Positions 36,176 through 51,989 of a DNA stretch of 64,000 nt are shown here, piece by piece; position 1 is the first letter of the stretch, and every line of letters starts with the position of its first letter. Source of the stretch: Adiantum capillus-veneris (taxonomy: Eukaryota > Streptophyta > Polypodiopsida > Polypodiales > Pteridaceae); contig CM043967.1 in NCBI GenBank assembly GCA_014529385.2, positions 127,073,182 to 127,137,181 on the forward strand, read 5' to 3'. Under the pieces are notes generated by a model. The model was not told where the DNA came from and ran no database searches. It was given only the letters and a program-made list of their open reading frames with translations. A program made the position numbers and the translations under genes.

Positions 36176-39050
36176 AGTTTTCTCAAGATTGATAACCTGT
36201 TTTCCTTGCTTGTGGCATTGGCTTCCCCTCCAACATTGACGTGCATAGGTGCATTGGCATCGACTTTTGCAACATCAACTATAGATGTTTACACTCTCTT
36301 TGACAGCTTGTATAGTTGACTTGAACCCCTTTGTAATATATATAAGGACTGTAAATATTATCTGAAGTGGGGTGATTAAGACATGGGTAGCGGTTTGCCT
36401 GTTGATGAGTCCACATAGTTTTTCAATTTATTACAAGATCCCTAAAGGATCAACACGGGCTTGAGGTTTCTTTGTACATTTCACTTGGAAGAATTCAATA
36501 CATCCAGTCACAATTGTGAGTTTTGCCAAAAAAAAAAAAACTATGTGAAATTTGTAGCATATATCAATATCTAATCATAGTTTCCAAGTTTTCCTATAGA
36601 TTGATGGTATTCCATTGGGTTCAACAAACAAAATAACGTGGAACCTAGTTTTGTATGTCTGCTGTTTTTTTCCTTCTTTAGTATGCCAAATATTCTCATA
36701 GGTGGAAGCTTCTTCGTGATTTTGATAAGCTTGATGGCTACCAATAAATCTATAAGCCCAAAGTAAACTTGGATAACTTACACTTAGTGATAGTAATGAG
36801 CAAGGCTATATAAATGTTGATGATAGGTCAACAAAATAAGGAAAACACAATCTTTTGTACCTAACCCTCTGTCTAGGAAACATGCTAGGATAACCATACC
36901 ATGTGATCAACAGCTTAGTGAAGCTTATGGGAAAAATCGTTTTCCAATATAAAAAAATTTCTATCATTCTTACTATCTGATTGGCTCCAAGAAATAGCTA
37001 TTTTGAGTACAATGCAACACTAAATCACCTAATTTGGAGGAGGTTTACCACAACCAAATGGTGAGTAGTTTGAAGGTCACTCATTTTTCCGATGGGCAAT
37101 GGTCAAGAAAATATATTTAAAAAAAAGAAGTTTTCTAAGAGAATCATAGTTTTTTTAAAAAACCTTGAAAGGACACTTTTATGTTCTATTAGGTTACCAA
37201 CCTAATGTATAATACGGATTTAATGAGTGCATTCATAAGAGTTTGTTCCCATGATGCGAAATATTTGACATATTTGACGTTTGTGATAATATATGTATAA
37301 TGGACGATACAATTTTATATTAAAACACAACAAAAATGACATGTGATTAATAACACCCATTTATACCTACTCCCCATACCTTTCATCTCCCTTAACTTCA
37401 ATAGGACCTTTATGACTCCTCAACGTGTTGTAAGGAGTCTGTCTGCCTATAGTGTGAGGAGAAAGAATTGTTAGATAGAAAGATAGAAAATATAGAAATA
37501 TCAAAGATGAGAGAAGAAAGTTTCTTGGTAGTACTCTCTCTCTCTCTCTCTCTCTCAAATCAAGAGAGGTAGATATAATTCTTGGTAGATTTTTGAAACA
37601 AACGTGGATGAAGATGGGAGTGAGGCATATATTTGATGTGAAATATTGATTGTTGGACATTTCTTTGCATTTTAATATGCAAAAGAGTCCTTTCATTTTC
37701 ACTTCCTACCTTTGAGAAGCGATTCATCTCGTTAACTTGTGCTTGTTAATGGGCCCCACTTCCTACATTTGAGAAGCCTTACATGACTTTATTTCCTTTT
37801 CATTTCATTTCATTGTTTTGTATAATGGATACCTCGATGAACTATCATTTTCTATGTGACATCTCATGCACCATTTTGAAAAGGAAACGAGTATCTTTGG
37901 CCTTTCTATACGAGAAAGGTCCAAATTAACGAGAGTTCAAAAGGTTTGCAATTCCTTCCAAGTTTTCAACTCGATCCTTTCAACTTTGCAATGTGTATAC
38001 CACTTGCCACAATAAAGTTTTCTTCATATGTAGTTTTCACACGTTGAGGTGGGTGGAGTTATGCTACTGTGAGCTTATTTGGCCTTTTTTGTCATGCAAA
38101 GGTTGTGAGAGCTTATGGTATTCCTCCCGTCCTTGAAAACAAAGCTCGGCTTGAGGCAACTTTGCCAAAAATGGTAGAGTTGTCCTTGAAGGACAATGTT
38201 TGCATGGAAAAAGACACGAGACTTGGGTGCCATAGTTTTTTTTTCTCGAAAAAAAAGACAACACTTATTGAGGGTAAGAAAAACGAAGCTAGGCTTTGTG
38301 TGCAAAAACACTCATAATCACAAATATCCTCTTTAGTGTTATTAAAATGAAGTTTATGATGATCAATTTAATCTTTTCAAATGAATTTTGAAGAAAAAGT
38401 GGAGCCATCCATTGGGAATGTGTGAGAAGGCAATGGAGTTTCTATTCCACCCCAAGTTTTTACCAACCTCCAACTTCTTCTACCTCCTCTCACCACCATA
38501 AGCCAACCTCCCGTACTACCATGGCCACTACCCAGCCACCCCCTCTCTTCCCACTATCATTGGACAACCTCGATTGCTCCCCCCCCCTTTTCGCCCCCCC
38601 CCGCGCTCTTTTCCCATGGGAAACCTTGAACATTCCCTAGCCTCAAGGTCAATTGGCACATAGTTACCCACTATCTCGCTCCCCATGGTTATTTTTGCAA
38701 CAACAGAGAGCATGATGAGTCTACAAGCACATGCAAAATATCATATATGAAAGAGAAAATAGATTTTACCATACCTTACACATAAGCAATAACCATATGA
38801 GTGACAAGAGGGTGAAAGCATGTATTGGTGGTACCACTATTTCACTTTTTGGTGGTTGGCCTAGAAAAAAGTAGGATACGTTAAAAACTTTTCACATCAT
38901 CCCCCCCCACCCCAAAACACAATGATGAGTAGATTATATTAGCAAAATCATAGAATTATAGATTCCTGTCATGCTCGCCACGAGCCATGACATGTTCAAC
39001 TAATCAATGGTACATCGGCTCTGACAAGGGAGCCACCTTGACAATAATGG
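36176..39050 (+). other. Gene-poor stretch
   Basis: AT-rich sequence with a (CT)n run at about 37535-37556, short C-runs near 38580-38600 and 38899-38906, and overlapping ORFs at 38064-38317 without recognisable domains. No terminus or RNA gene recognised. Confidence 0.45.
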
Positions 39051-39391
39051 ATGGGTCCTCATCATTACCCATTCAAGTCAATCATCCAGGTCATGTTCTA
39101 CTTATTAGAGTCAATGTGTTTCCCACTGGTGATGATAATCCCCTTTGATTTCATGGATTATCTCTGTGAACTTAGCAACTTCCACGGTGTTCTTGAAGAT
39201 CAAGAAATTCTTTGCCTTCCACACATGTTTAAAGTAGCAAAATCTCACGATTTGAGTTGCGATGAGCAGAGCATGGCTCTAAAACACCTTCCCTCCTACA
39301 AATAGATCATCCTTGAAAAATCCTATTTTCCAGGTCTTTTGGACCCATTTGCAAATATTTCCTTCAAGGCCGCATATTGCCGGGAATTCGT

Positions 39392-39583
39392 TCAACAATG
39401 GGGGATGTCTTCAAAAGCTATTCTACATTGCAAGCACCTATTTAGACCAATCTCCATGATGTAGATCTTTACCCCGGTTGGCAGGGCTCCCCATAACACC
39501 TTCCATAAGAAAACCTTCATTCCATGCGGCCACTTTGGGTGTGAAACGTTCCACATGACTGTCTCCCACCTTGACTCTAGCAC
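39392..39583 (-). pseudogene. LINE zf-RVT domain relic
   Basis: The minus-strand frame contains MKVFLWKVLWGALPTG followed by CLQC and PHC, the zinc-binding zf-RVT region found C-terminal to plant LINE reverse transcriptases. Sequence up to about 39300 on the same strand (KHVWKAKNFLIFKN) may be its downstream tail. Only fragments remain. Confidence 0.65.
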
Positions 39584-39983
39584 TTTGTCTCCCTTAAGTT
39601 TTCAAAATCTTTGCACATTTTATCAAAATTTTGAGGACATTGCAATTTTGGATTCTCCTTGTCAAAAGCTTTCCAATTATATACAATATAATTGATATGT
39701 TCATACAAGGCATATTAAATTGGGATCCTTAAGTTGCTATCAAAGTAGTGTCCAAGATACCAGTTTTTGGACCACCAATACATGCTTTGGCCCGAGAATG
39801 AGAAAGCAAGAGAGCATGAGGGAACATGTTGTGTGCTCCTATGGTAATGGAGTGCTATGGAAACATATGAGAATGATATAGAGTGGAGGAGAATAGTGAT
39901 GAGAACATTGGGGCCAAGACTACTCTTTCTCACATGAGTCACTCGATGAACCCATGTGAGTGTGCTTATCAATTACAAAAGGG

Positions 39984-40091
<108 letters not shown>

Positions 40092-40182
40092 AGAGAATGT
40101 GTGTGTATGAGTTTATAAAGAGAGGTTTCTTTATTATTAATAGCAAGATCTTACATATGTGCATCTATTATCAACCGTTAGA

Positions 40183-40187
40183 TCTTG
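40183..40187 (+). repeat. Target-site duplication (left) of gypsy element
   Basis: TCTTG here and at 47055-47059, flanking the two LTR ends. Confidence 0.9.
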
Positions 40188-41741
<1,554 letters not shown>

Positions 41742-41742
41742 T

Positions 41743-41754
41743 TGGTATCAGAGC
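41743..41754 (+). other. Primer binding site, tRNA-iMet type (gypsy element)
   Basis: TGGTATCAGAGC one base after the 5' LTR end. Confidence 0.92.
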
Positions 41755-42152
41755 TATTGGTTTGTCTTTTCTTGCTCAAGAAGAGAGGACCTCAAGATTG
41801 CTACAAATGGTTGGCGTTATTAATTGCAAAAGAGTAAGTAGAAAGGGGATTTTCATCCTTGAAGCACGCCTGCATTATGCAGTTAACTGGGATACCATCG
41901 ACAGCTATGGTCTTAATATTGGAGTCCTATGGGGCTTGCCTATGGCTTAACCAATATTGAGGTATTAGAATCTTGACAGGAACCGGTGTTGTCTTGGCTC
42001 TTGGATACCCTCTCTTCTATTCCTTGCAATTAATAATATTCGAGCCACGGGTATAGATGCTTGAGTGATTATCTTTGAAGGTAAAGAGGAGTAGCAACTA
42101 GGGGTTGAAGTTCCAAAGTACAAGTAAACATTTACATCTAAAATTTTCTAGT

Positions 42153-43651
42153 ATGGCTGACAAGGGTAAAGAGATTGAAATGAATCTTGATAGCATTGAT
42201 TTTGATAGAGCAACTAATGATATCCCTATGCTTGTAAACTATCTTGTTTCTAGGCTTCAACAAGCCCTGGGCAATCCATCACTCCAAGGTGAAGTGCTAC
42301 AACAATTGCACACCCATGGTATTCTCCAAACTCCCCACCAAGAAGACAGAGTACCTAGGAAGGCTTCTAGTGAGACTTCCAAAAGAGGACTCTCTCCAAT
42401 AAGGGAAGAAGAGGAGGATCCGTACGAAGGGCTCAAAAACATACTACTTGATGAGTCATCTCTCTCTCAAAGGAGAGCCTAAGTTTCAATAGTAGAGCCC
42501 CTACCAAAAGAACGAGAAAGAAGAGAGTCTCCTGCCACCTCAGCAAAGATGGCTTCAGGAAGACAACGGGCAAAACACCCCTAAATGGAGAAGACCATCG
42601 CATACTCCTCTTCACCATAATTCAAAGAGGGAAGAGAGGAAACAAGTGAAGAAAAAGATGAGAAAGAGGTCACCCTCTTCTCCATCTTCCTCATCCTCTT
42701 CCTCTCCTGAAGAAAGTAATGGTGTAGAAGAGGAGGAACAAGGGAAGAAAAAGGCGAGAAAGAGGTCACCCTCTTCTCCATCCTGCTCATCCTCTTCCTC
42801 TTCTGAAGAAAGTGATGGTGCAGCTCTTGATCTGTCCAAGAGAAAAGGCCATAGGAAATCCTATGCCACCCGGAAAAGGTCATCCAAGATTAAAAAGTTC
42901 AAAGAGGGAGGAAAGAACATCTCTTTCCTTACCTACAATGGCACCTTTGGTGCTAAGGACAAAGTCTTGGCCTTGCTCCAAAAATTCAATGCGGAATTTG
43001 GAGATGAGGGCTTCACGGAGTCTCCTAAGCTACATCATGTAGCTATGCATTTTCAAAAGTCCGGTAGGCAATGGTGGTCTAGCCTACGAGAAAACGGTGA
43101 AGCTCCACAAACATGGAAAGCTTAAGAGCTTCCATCATGAAGCTATTTTTGGCTAGCGAAATGCCAAAGACAAAGTACTCACCGAATGGCAAAGCTTGAA
43201 GCTCTTTCCCTATAAATCTATCCACAAATATGCAGACAAGTTTTGCAATTTACATCTCAAAGCCATTTTCTACAAAAAGATGGATTTTGGAGAGCAAAAA
43301 CAAAAATTTTGTGCGGGTTTATATGAGGATATGGCGGAGTATGTTAACTCCCAAAGGCCTCGCACCATATTTGTGGTCATACACCATACCATGGTGGCTT
43401 CAAGAATCAACTTCCAACAAGGGGCTGATAGAAATCTTAAGCCCATGAAAAACAAGGACCATAGTGAGCCTAAGGGGAAGGACAATGTCCAAAAGTCGCC
43501 CAAAGGCAACTCCAACAACAACAAAGCCAAGGAGAAGGGAGTTTATAAAGGAAAAAACAAACTCTCTCCTCAAGATCTAGAGCGTGATAAAAAAGATAAT
43601 TATTGTTACAAGTGCGGGGAGCAAGGGCATGCTTATTCTATGTGTTACTAA
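42153..43651 (+). pseudogene. gag: Gypsy element gag, frameshifted
   Basis: Three frames in succession. 42153-42482 starts MADKGKEIEMNLDS. 42646-43125 has Lys/Ser/Glu-rich duplicated blocks (KKKxRKRSPSSPS twice) and then a Gag-like FLTYNGTFGAKDKVLALLQK and SGRQWWSSL. 43196-43651 ends in the zinc knuckle CYKCGEQGHAYSMC. At least two frameshifts and a stop separate them. A normal product would form the particle and bind RNA. Confidence 0.78.
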
Positions 43652-43659
43652 CTCACTAC

Positions 43660-44805
43660 GTGAGAAAGTAATATATGAATTTCATGCTCCTTATGTGGGC
43701 CATATAGGGATTCAACCTACATAAAAAAATACTTCTATTGGCCTGCCATGAAAGCAAACATACAAGAGTATGTCTCAAAATGTGTGGTATGCCAAAAGAC
43801 AAAGTTTGATAGAGGGAAGCAACTTGGATTGCTTCAACCTTTGCCAATCCCTAATTCACCATGGAAGAGCATATCCATGGATTTTATCTTTGGATTGCCC
43901 AAGTCTATCCATGGGAATACAGGAATATGGACGATAGTGGACATGTTTAGAAAACAAGTGCATTTCATACCTGTCAAAGTGACTATCAAGGCCCATCAAA
44001 TGACAACCCTCTTTATATCACAAATTTTCAAGTACTACGGCTTGCGAATGTCCATAGTTTCAGATAGAGATCCTAGAATGACCAATAATTTTTGGAAGGG
44101 TCTCTTTGAGAATTTAGGTACAAGGCTAAACTTCTCTTTGGCCTATCACCCGCAAACGGATGGCCAAAGCAAATATATAACCTAACAATCCTTGATCTAC
44201 TAAAAGCTTATGTCAAAGAAGTAGATCAAAAGTCCCAATGGGAGAAGTACTTACCTTTAGTGGAGTATGCTTACAATAACACTGTGCATACTTCCATGGG
44301 AAAAGAACCTTTTGAGATGATAGAGGGAAGGCCAAAAAGTCCCCTGCTACTTAAGGTACATGGGAAGATCTTCGCTGCAGATGAATATAGCCGAGACTTG
44401 CAATAATCTTTCCAAAAGATTAAGGATGCTATATCCATCTCTCAGCAAAGGGAAAAGGCTACTGCTGATAAGCACATAAGAGCTCTAGCCTTTAAACAAA
44501 ATGATTTGGTCTTGCTTAAGTTTCCTAAGGCTGGATTAAGGAACACGATGGGCAATAATCCTATGGGACACCAAAAGTACTATGCTAAGTTATCAAAAAA
44601 GTACTGTGGTCCCTTTCTGATTCTTAGGTCGATCAATGAGATGGCCTATCAACTCAAGCTGCCCAACCATTGGATCACACAAAATGCTTTCCATGTGAGC
44701 CTACTAAAGCCTTACAAAGCAGATCCACCTCAAGAAGGAACCATTGAAGACCCACTGGAGATCGAGGACCAAGAAGAGGTGCTGCAGCTTGAGTCCATTC
44801 TTTGA
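43660..44805 (+). pseudogene. Gypsy element integrase, broken
   Basis: The HHCC region is recognisable (EFHAPYVGHIG, then CVVCQKTK). The core has SMDFIFGLPKS (Asp) and IVSDRDPRMTNNFW (Asp), but the third catalytic position reads HPQTDGQSK where Glu is expected after DGQ-S/T. A TAA follows at about 44183. The rest, in another frame, carries VEYAYNNTVHTSMGKEPFE, a stop near 44405, and the C-terminal GPFLILRSINEMAYQLKLP with NAFHVSLLKPYK, typical of gypsy integrase tails. Confidence 0.85.
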
Positions 44806-45313
44806 CATGAAGACAAGGTATTGAGAGGTGGTAAGACTATTCTCGACGATATTTTATCAAGTTAAAAAATTATCCTTTTCAGGATGCTAGATGGATGAAA
44901 GGCATACATTTAAAGGATAACCTAAACCTTGTCAATGCTTACAATGATTCCCTAGAGTAAGCAAATATAAATATGTATAAATGAACAAAGTTTTTGTGTT
45001 ATAAGACTCTCTTTTTATTTATTGTGCACAAATATTAATAAGTATGCATGCTTAGGATCATGTTTCTGGAGATGACTTCTCCCGGACACCAAGTAGAGCT
45101 TGTCACTCTACTATGGAATATTGATACAAAATAATGTGCAGACATGCTTGCGACAGCTAAGGTTCTCAAGAAGAAAGTGGACTAGTCATCCATTCTGGAA
45201 CTGTTTCGCAGGGTAAAATAGGGATCCTTTATCCACTAGCAAACGGACTAATGACTAGGCTTTATCTTCTTTATCTCATAGTCGAGGACGATTATGATTG
45301 AAGAGAGTGGTAA
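44806..45313 (+). other. 3' internal region and polypurine tract of gypsy element
   Basis: Non-coding. Ends with GAGGACGATTATG and the purine-rich GAAGAGAGTGGTAA directly before the 3' LTR. Confidence 0.75.
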
Positions 45314-47054
<1,741 letters not shown>

Positions 47055-47059
47055 TCTTG

Positions 47060-50000
47060 AGATACAATCCAACAATAGAGACTAATTTCCACTCGTCAAA
47101 AACATTCTCTTAATACATTCTAGTGCATCGTAAACAAATGCCACCACATAATTATTCATTTAGAAAGAAACTACCCTTCAAAGAGGAATTTCATCATTCA
47201 AGAAAAACCTATTGAATGACCCAATCTTTAAAAGTCTGACCTAAAAATCAATGAGCAAGCTACCTAAGAGACATAAAATTGGAGAATCGTAAATCTTGGG
47301 ATATCTTTGATGGGAGCATAAAATAGAAATTAAAAGATAAGGCACAAGGGTGAAGACGGCTTGCGATGAAAACGATAAGCAAGCTAAAGAGAAAGTAGAG
47401 ATTTTGAGTAAAAAAACAAGTGAATAGACGACTATAAAGTGAAACACAAATGGTGACTTGAATCAAAACCTGCTCTTGCAGAGCAGTAGTAGCTGGAAGT
47501 GATAAGGAAGACAAGATTACTTTCAAGAGAGACCCACCCTCAATGTAAGATAGCCATTTGAGCACATTTCTTCAAAGGACTCAAGTTAAACGGCATCATG
47601 GAACCATCAACATACTCATGGACTATGACGGGAAGGTGGTGCAAGACCCCGATGCATTAGGGGAAGTTTGAGGTCTCTTTTTTGCCTTTTAACATTTAGA
47701 GACAGTGCTCTAACCCCATGAGGGAAAGGCTTCCATTACGGAATCTTCTTTTTGGAAATTCCATTTGATTTTCTAAAATGAATTTTCTTGAGCCATAATC
47801 TGAGGTAGCTTTCAAGTACATGGTCCTTTTACCTCAAAAAGGTCTCTTTCACTGGCCCAAAATATTTTTTGAATCTTCTCACGGTCTTCTTTTCCCTCCT
47901 TTTCCCACCCCTCTTAGTCTCACCTCCTCTTTCTTCCTCTTCCTGCTCTCCTCTCATCACCTTCATCTACTCAGCATCCTATTCTCTTTAAGCAATGGAG
48001 TCCACCCACCTGATCCAAATGCCCTAGAAAAATGCATTCAATCCATCACCACTTATGCCACATTAGATGAGAATAACCAATGGATCCCAATATCGGTAAT
48101 AACCAAGGGTAGGTGGATTATAATGCAACAAAGCAGGAGAAGAAAAGACTCATCCAAGAACCCACTCTTGTCATGCTGAAAAGGAAGAGTGAAAGACTTC
48201 TGACTTGTGGGAGCCAAGAAGACAATGAAAGAGTTTTTGGTGCATCTTCACTTACAACCCTATAGCTCAAATCCTCCTCTACAGAGAGCTAGATGTAAGT
48301 GTTTCACACTTCTCTTCTTGTTTGTGATTCACTTCTTGTTTGTTGTTTAGATGTACACAGTACATTACTTATGTACTTGATTTTTATAATTTTGGTTTGT
48401 GGTTTTCCATTATGATTTTTACAAACCTGTATCCCTCAAGCATAAAGGAATGACAACCATGGAGTGTGTCATAGATATTTTAGATGTTTGGCATGGATCC
48501 ATTGGTGAAGATCTTTACAAAGGGTGAACACACGGTTATTTGGCATAAAAAGGGATATTCTTTTATGATCATTTTTATATCCCACCAAAATCTATGATAG
48601 TTTTAGAAGTGGAGAGTGGCCATTGCCAAGCTTAGTTAGAAGTGACAGCTAAATCTTTATGAGATCCAAAAATGTCTAAAGGCCAACATTGCAAGCAAGC
48701 AGAGCATAGTTTCAATTTTTATGCCCATCATTGTCTTTGTGGATTTATTTGTAAAGTTTGATGTGGAAGTCTCCAGAACGATGATGTCGGTTAAGTGCTT
48801 AAAAGGAAGATAAGCCATGAAAACAAGAAGGAAGAGAAGGATGAGTTAGACCTTGAACCAGTTTCATTATCTCCACTTACTTGAGAGAACTTCCACCATG
48901 GTTGACAAATTTCTTAGTCGCCCTTTTGGGGTAGGGTTGGAGGATGTCATGGATTATGGATTGGGCCTTGACATGTTGTTGTCATCACAGTTGAACTATG
49001 AAAAACATGCAGAGACAAATGCAAGGGCTTCCACAATTGCAACAAAAAATGAAAAATTATATTGGAAGCTACACGAGAGATGGAGCCAATGAAAGTTGTA
49101 AATTTACATCATACTCTCAAGGAAAGAATTTGTAATGTTTTCTCTTTACAAAATGCTCTCAAGTAGAGAGTATGTTAAGTACAACATGTACTACTGTTCT
49201 ATTTACAAAATTTTGCTTCACAAAATACTTTTGGGGGTTTTGGGAGTCCTAGGACTCTTTGTTGTGCTAGATTCTAGTGTTTTTCTTGGGATCTTCCTTG
49301 GTGTTTTGGGATCTTCTTCTTTCTTCTTTTCCTCCTTAGGCTCTGTCTCTTTTTCCACTCCTCTTTGGTATGTGTGTGTGTGTTTTTTGGGGAACTTTCT
49401 AGGGGCAACATGCTTCTTTGCCTTATTTGGAACCTTCTTTGGAATCTTCTTGGGCTTCTCTTACTTTGGAACATCCTTGGGCTTCTCTTCCTCTGCCTTT
49501 TCTCTTTTGTGTAGATCCTCCTTGACCTCTGTGGTGCATGGCATCTTCCTTTGGCTTCTTTGTCCCTTTGGGGGCTTGGATGTTGCTATGAATAGTGGTA
49601 TCTAGACACTAACCATATACCTAATCAACTTTTCCCTTACCCACCAAACATAGTTGTTGGTGTAGCAATTCCTATTGATATAGCAAAGAAATATTAGTGT
49701 GTTAGCTCTCAAAAAACTTTCAAGTAACAACTTACCTTACTAGCAGTAGCTTATCTTAATAGTCTTTTTTGGGTTGCAATAGGTGTAGTCACAACCACTA
49801 GCTCGGCATTTTTTATCACTCTCCATCAACATGAGAAAGCCTCCTCTTTTAAGGGTGGATACACAAATAGAAAGAAAAAAATAAATACACTATTTTAAGC
49901 TCAATTTACTTACAACCTAACAGCACCATATATTCATATTTAAATTTTGCATGTTATCCATGAGCTTTGTGATAGGAGGATATTGCTCAATTGCCTCTAC

Positions 50001-50478
50001 CAGCCTTGAGGTAGCCCTATTTAGAAAGATCCAAAGCATTGCTAATAAATAATTGAAAGTGGGAGCACTATCTAAAGTATTGGACAATTATACCTATAGC
50101 CTAGCCATTCCATGGTGGCCCTCACTAGAGTTTTATATGAAACATATCTTACTAGTGATGCTATAAGACTCTAGTGAGAGCTGTGGCAAGACCATTGGAC
50201 ATTTTCAAAAGCCTCCAAGATGAAAATCTGAAAAGGAGCTAGGGTTGTAGTAGAAAAAAAATCTCATGATAGGGGTATAGAAGGAGTTTACAAGTTTCAA
50301 AATCTATATTGTCCATCCAGTTCCTTGTCTCATAATCAGTCCTCGCATAGTGAGAGATGGTTGAGTCAACCATGTCCACTTTGTAGTGGACATCTAACTT
50401 ATAGTCATGCATCCATAATCTACAAAGAAATTCAAAGAACACTTATTCACTATGAACAATTGTTGGCGGATTGATTCA
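47060..50478 (+). other. Gene-poor stretch between two retrotransposons
   Basis: ORFs at 47820-48179 and 48853-49092 have no recognisable domain. At 49200-49610 the minus strand encodes a decayed Lys/Pro/Glu-rich segment with phrases such as EEKPKDVPK and EKPKKIPKKVPNKAKK, interrupted by stops. No termini or RNA genes were recognised. Confidence 0.4.
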
Positions 50479-50483
50479 ATGGT
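50479..50483 (+). repeat. Target-site duplication (left) of copia element 2
   Basis: ATGGT, repeated at 55677-55681 after the other LTR. Confidence 0.92.
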
Positions 50484-50802
50484 TGTTGAGATGTCGAGCT
50501 CTACACCTTGAGCTAGCATCCACTACGGGTCTTGGCCGCTTACGGCATTTACTCACTGGCGCGTTAGGTGACCGACACTGAGGATCTCTGCCAGTGATTC
50601 TACAGCTGGACTACACTTATAGTGCCAGCCTAGTACGCTTCTAGTGAGTTCACACTTAGTGACCGCATGTACATATGTGCTACTTTTCAGCTTTAGCACT
50701 TAGTCATTTTGTACTCTCTTTCCTGTAAAGAAGAAGAAGCTTTCCATCTCTGTGTGCTTTGTGCTTGTCTTGTGTAGCTCTCTTGCATCCTCATTCTTTA
50801 CA
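50484..50802 (+). repeat. 5' LTR of copia element 2
   Basis: Starts TGTTGAGATGTCGAGC and ends CATTCTTTACA. Confidence 0.95.
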
Positions 50803-50815
50803 TGGTATCAGAGCC
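50803..50815 (+). other. Primer binding site, tRNA-iMet type (copia element 2)
   Basis: TGGTATCAGAGCC directly after the 5' LTR. Confidence 0.94.
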
Positions 50816-51115
50816 TGGTGCAGGCAAGAGAGGCTAAGAGAGCAAGAGCATCACAATCCCTTCGTTCGCAATCCACGACCAGATGCCGAAGGCGCCTCGC
50901 GCAGCGAAAAAAATTTTAGGGGTTTTTCGCACAAGTTTCTGAACAGGTCTCCAAAAGTGCAGTATACAGAGATTTACTGTACAAGTACAGTGGTTGTGAA
51001 ACGCTTGATTGTGGACACTCGTTGAGTGTAGAAAGCGTTACAGGAACCACGATAGCAGGTTCAACAGATTTGCAGGTTTTTGCAGATTGCAGCTATTTTG
51101 TCTTAGTGCTTCAAG

Positions 51116-51688
51116 ATGTCTGACGGTTTCAGTCAGATTGTTACTGAGAAGCTTGAGAAAAATAACTACCCTGCATGGAAGTTCGTAATAACAAATTTCC
51201 TAAAAGGAAAAGGTTATTGGGACTATGTAGAAGGAGACAATGAAAAGGAACCAGAGATTCCCGAGGCAAATGCTACAGCAGAACAAAGGAAAGCTTTGAG
51301 GGACTGGCAACAAGGCCAGAGCAAAGTGATGTATTGGCTGTCTATGAGCATCACAGATGGAATGATGGGCTATCTACAGGATGCTGAAACCCCCGCCATT
51401 GCATGGAGAAACTTAGGCAGAGTGTTCGAGGTGAACACCAAGGCCAGGAAGCTTCAACTAAAGTCGGAGCTAAATCAGGTTAAGAGGAACAACCTCTCAA
51501 TCAATGATTATGCCTTGAAGATCAAGAGTATCATTGAGGCTCTTGGATCTATTAAAGTCTCAGTGGAAGACGATGACATTGTCCGTGCATGCTTGGATGG
51601 TCTAGGAGATGAGTATGTACATTTTAGGTCTTCCATGAATACAAGAGACGACATCCCCGTGTTCCAAGATTTGATTTCTAGGAGGTAG
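51116..51688 (+). CDS. gag: Copia element 2 Gag, N-terminal part
   Basis: 190 residues beginning MSDGFSQIVTEKLEKNNYPAWK, a standard copia Gag start (binding motif L...NY..W). Middle segments AWRNLGRVFEVNTKARKLQL and NLSINDYALKIKSI are typical of UBN2/retrotran_gag proteins. It ends DLISRR at a TAG (51686-51688). The rest of Gag continues in the +1 frame at 51681. Confidence 0.9.
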   Translation: MSDGFSQIVTEKLEKNNYPAWKFVITNFLKGKGYWDYVEGDNEKEPEIPEANATAEQRKALRDWQQGQSKVMYWLSMSITDGMMGYLQDAETPAIAWRNLGRVFEVNTKARKLQLKSELNQVKRNNLSINDYALKIKSIIEALGSIKVSVEDDDIVRACLDGLGDEYVHFRSSMNTRDDIPVFQDLISRR

Positions 51689-51935
51689 AGGTAGAGGTAG
51701 AGGTCGTGGTCGAGGCCCAAGGGGTTGCAGGGGCCAATTTCTAGAAGGTCAATCAAATCAAAACAATAGAGGTGGCAGGGGAAACCAGTCTCAAGGCAGG
51801 GGGAGTCAAAGAGGTCGTGGTGCAGGATCAAGCAGGCAGCAACATACTCCAGATAGTAGAGAATGTTGGACTTGTGGTGAAAGAGGTCACATGTCACGTG
51901 ACTGTCCAAAGGGAAAAGCAAGTAGAAAGAGAGAA
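51681..51935 (+). pseudogene. Copia element 2 Gag C-terminus in +1 frame
   Basis: From 51681 the frame that matches pol reads an RGRGRG-type Arg/Gly-rich stretch, then more RGG-like repeats and the zinc knuckle CWTCGERGHMSRDC, ending at TAG 51936-51938. After that stop the same frame continues directly into the protease ORF. It is expected to bind RNA as part of Gag. It lacks its own Met and needs recoding or repair to be made. Confidence 0.85.
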
Positions 51936-51989
51936 TAGGGCAACTATGCATCTACTAGCAGAGATGCAGATGACAGCAAAAACGAGCGC

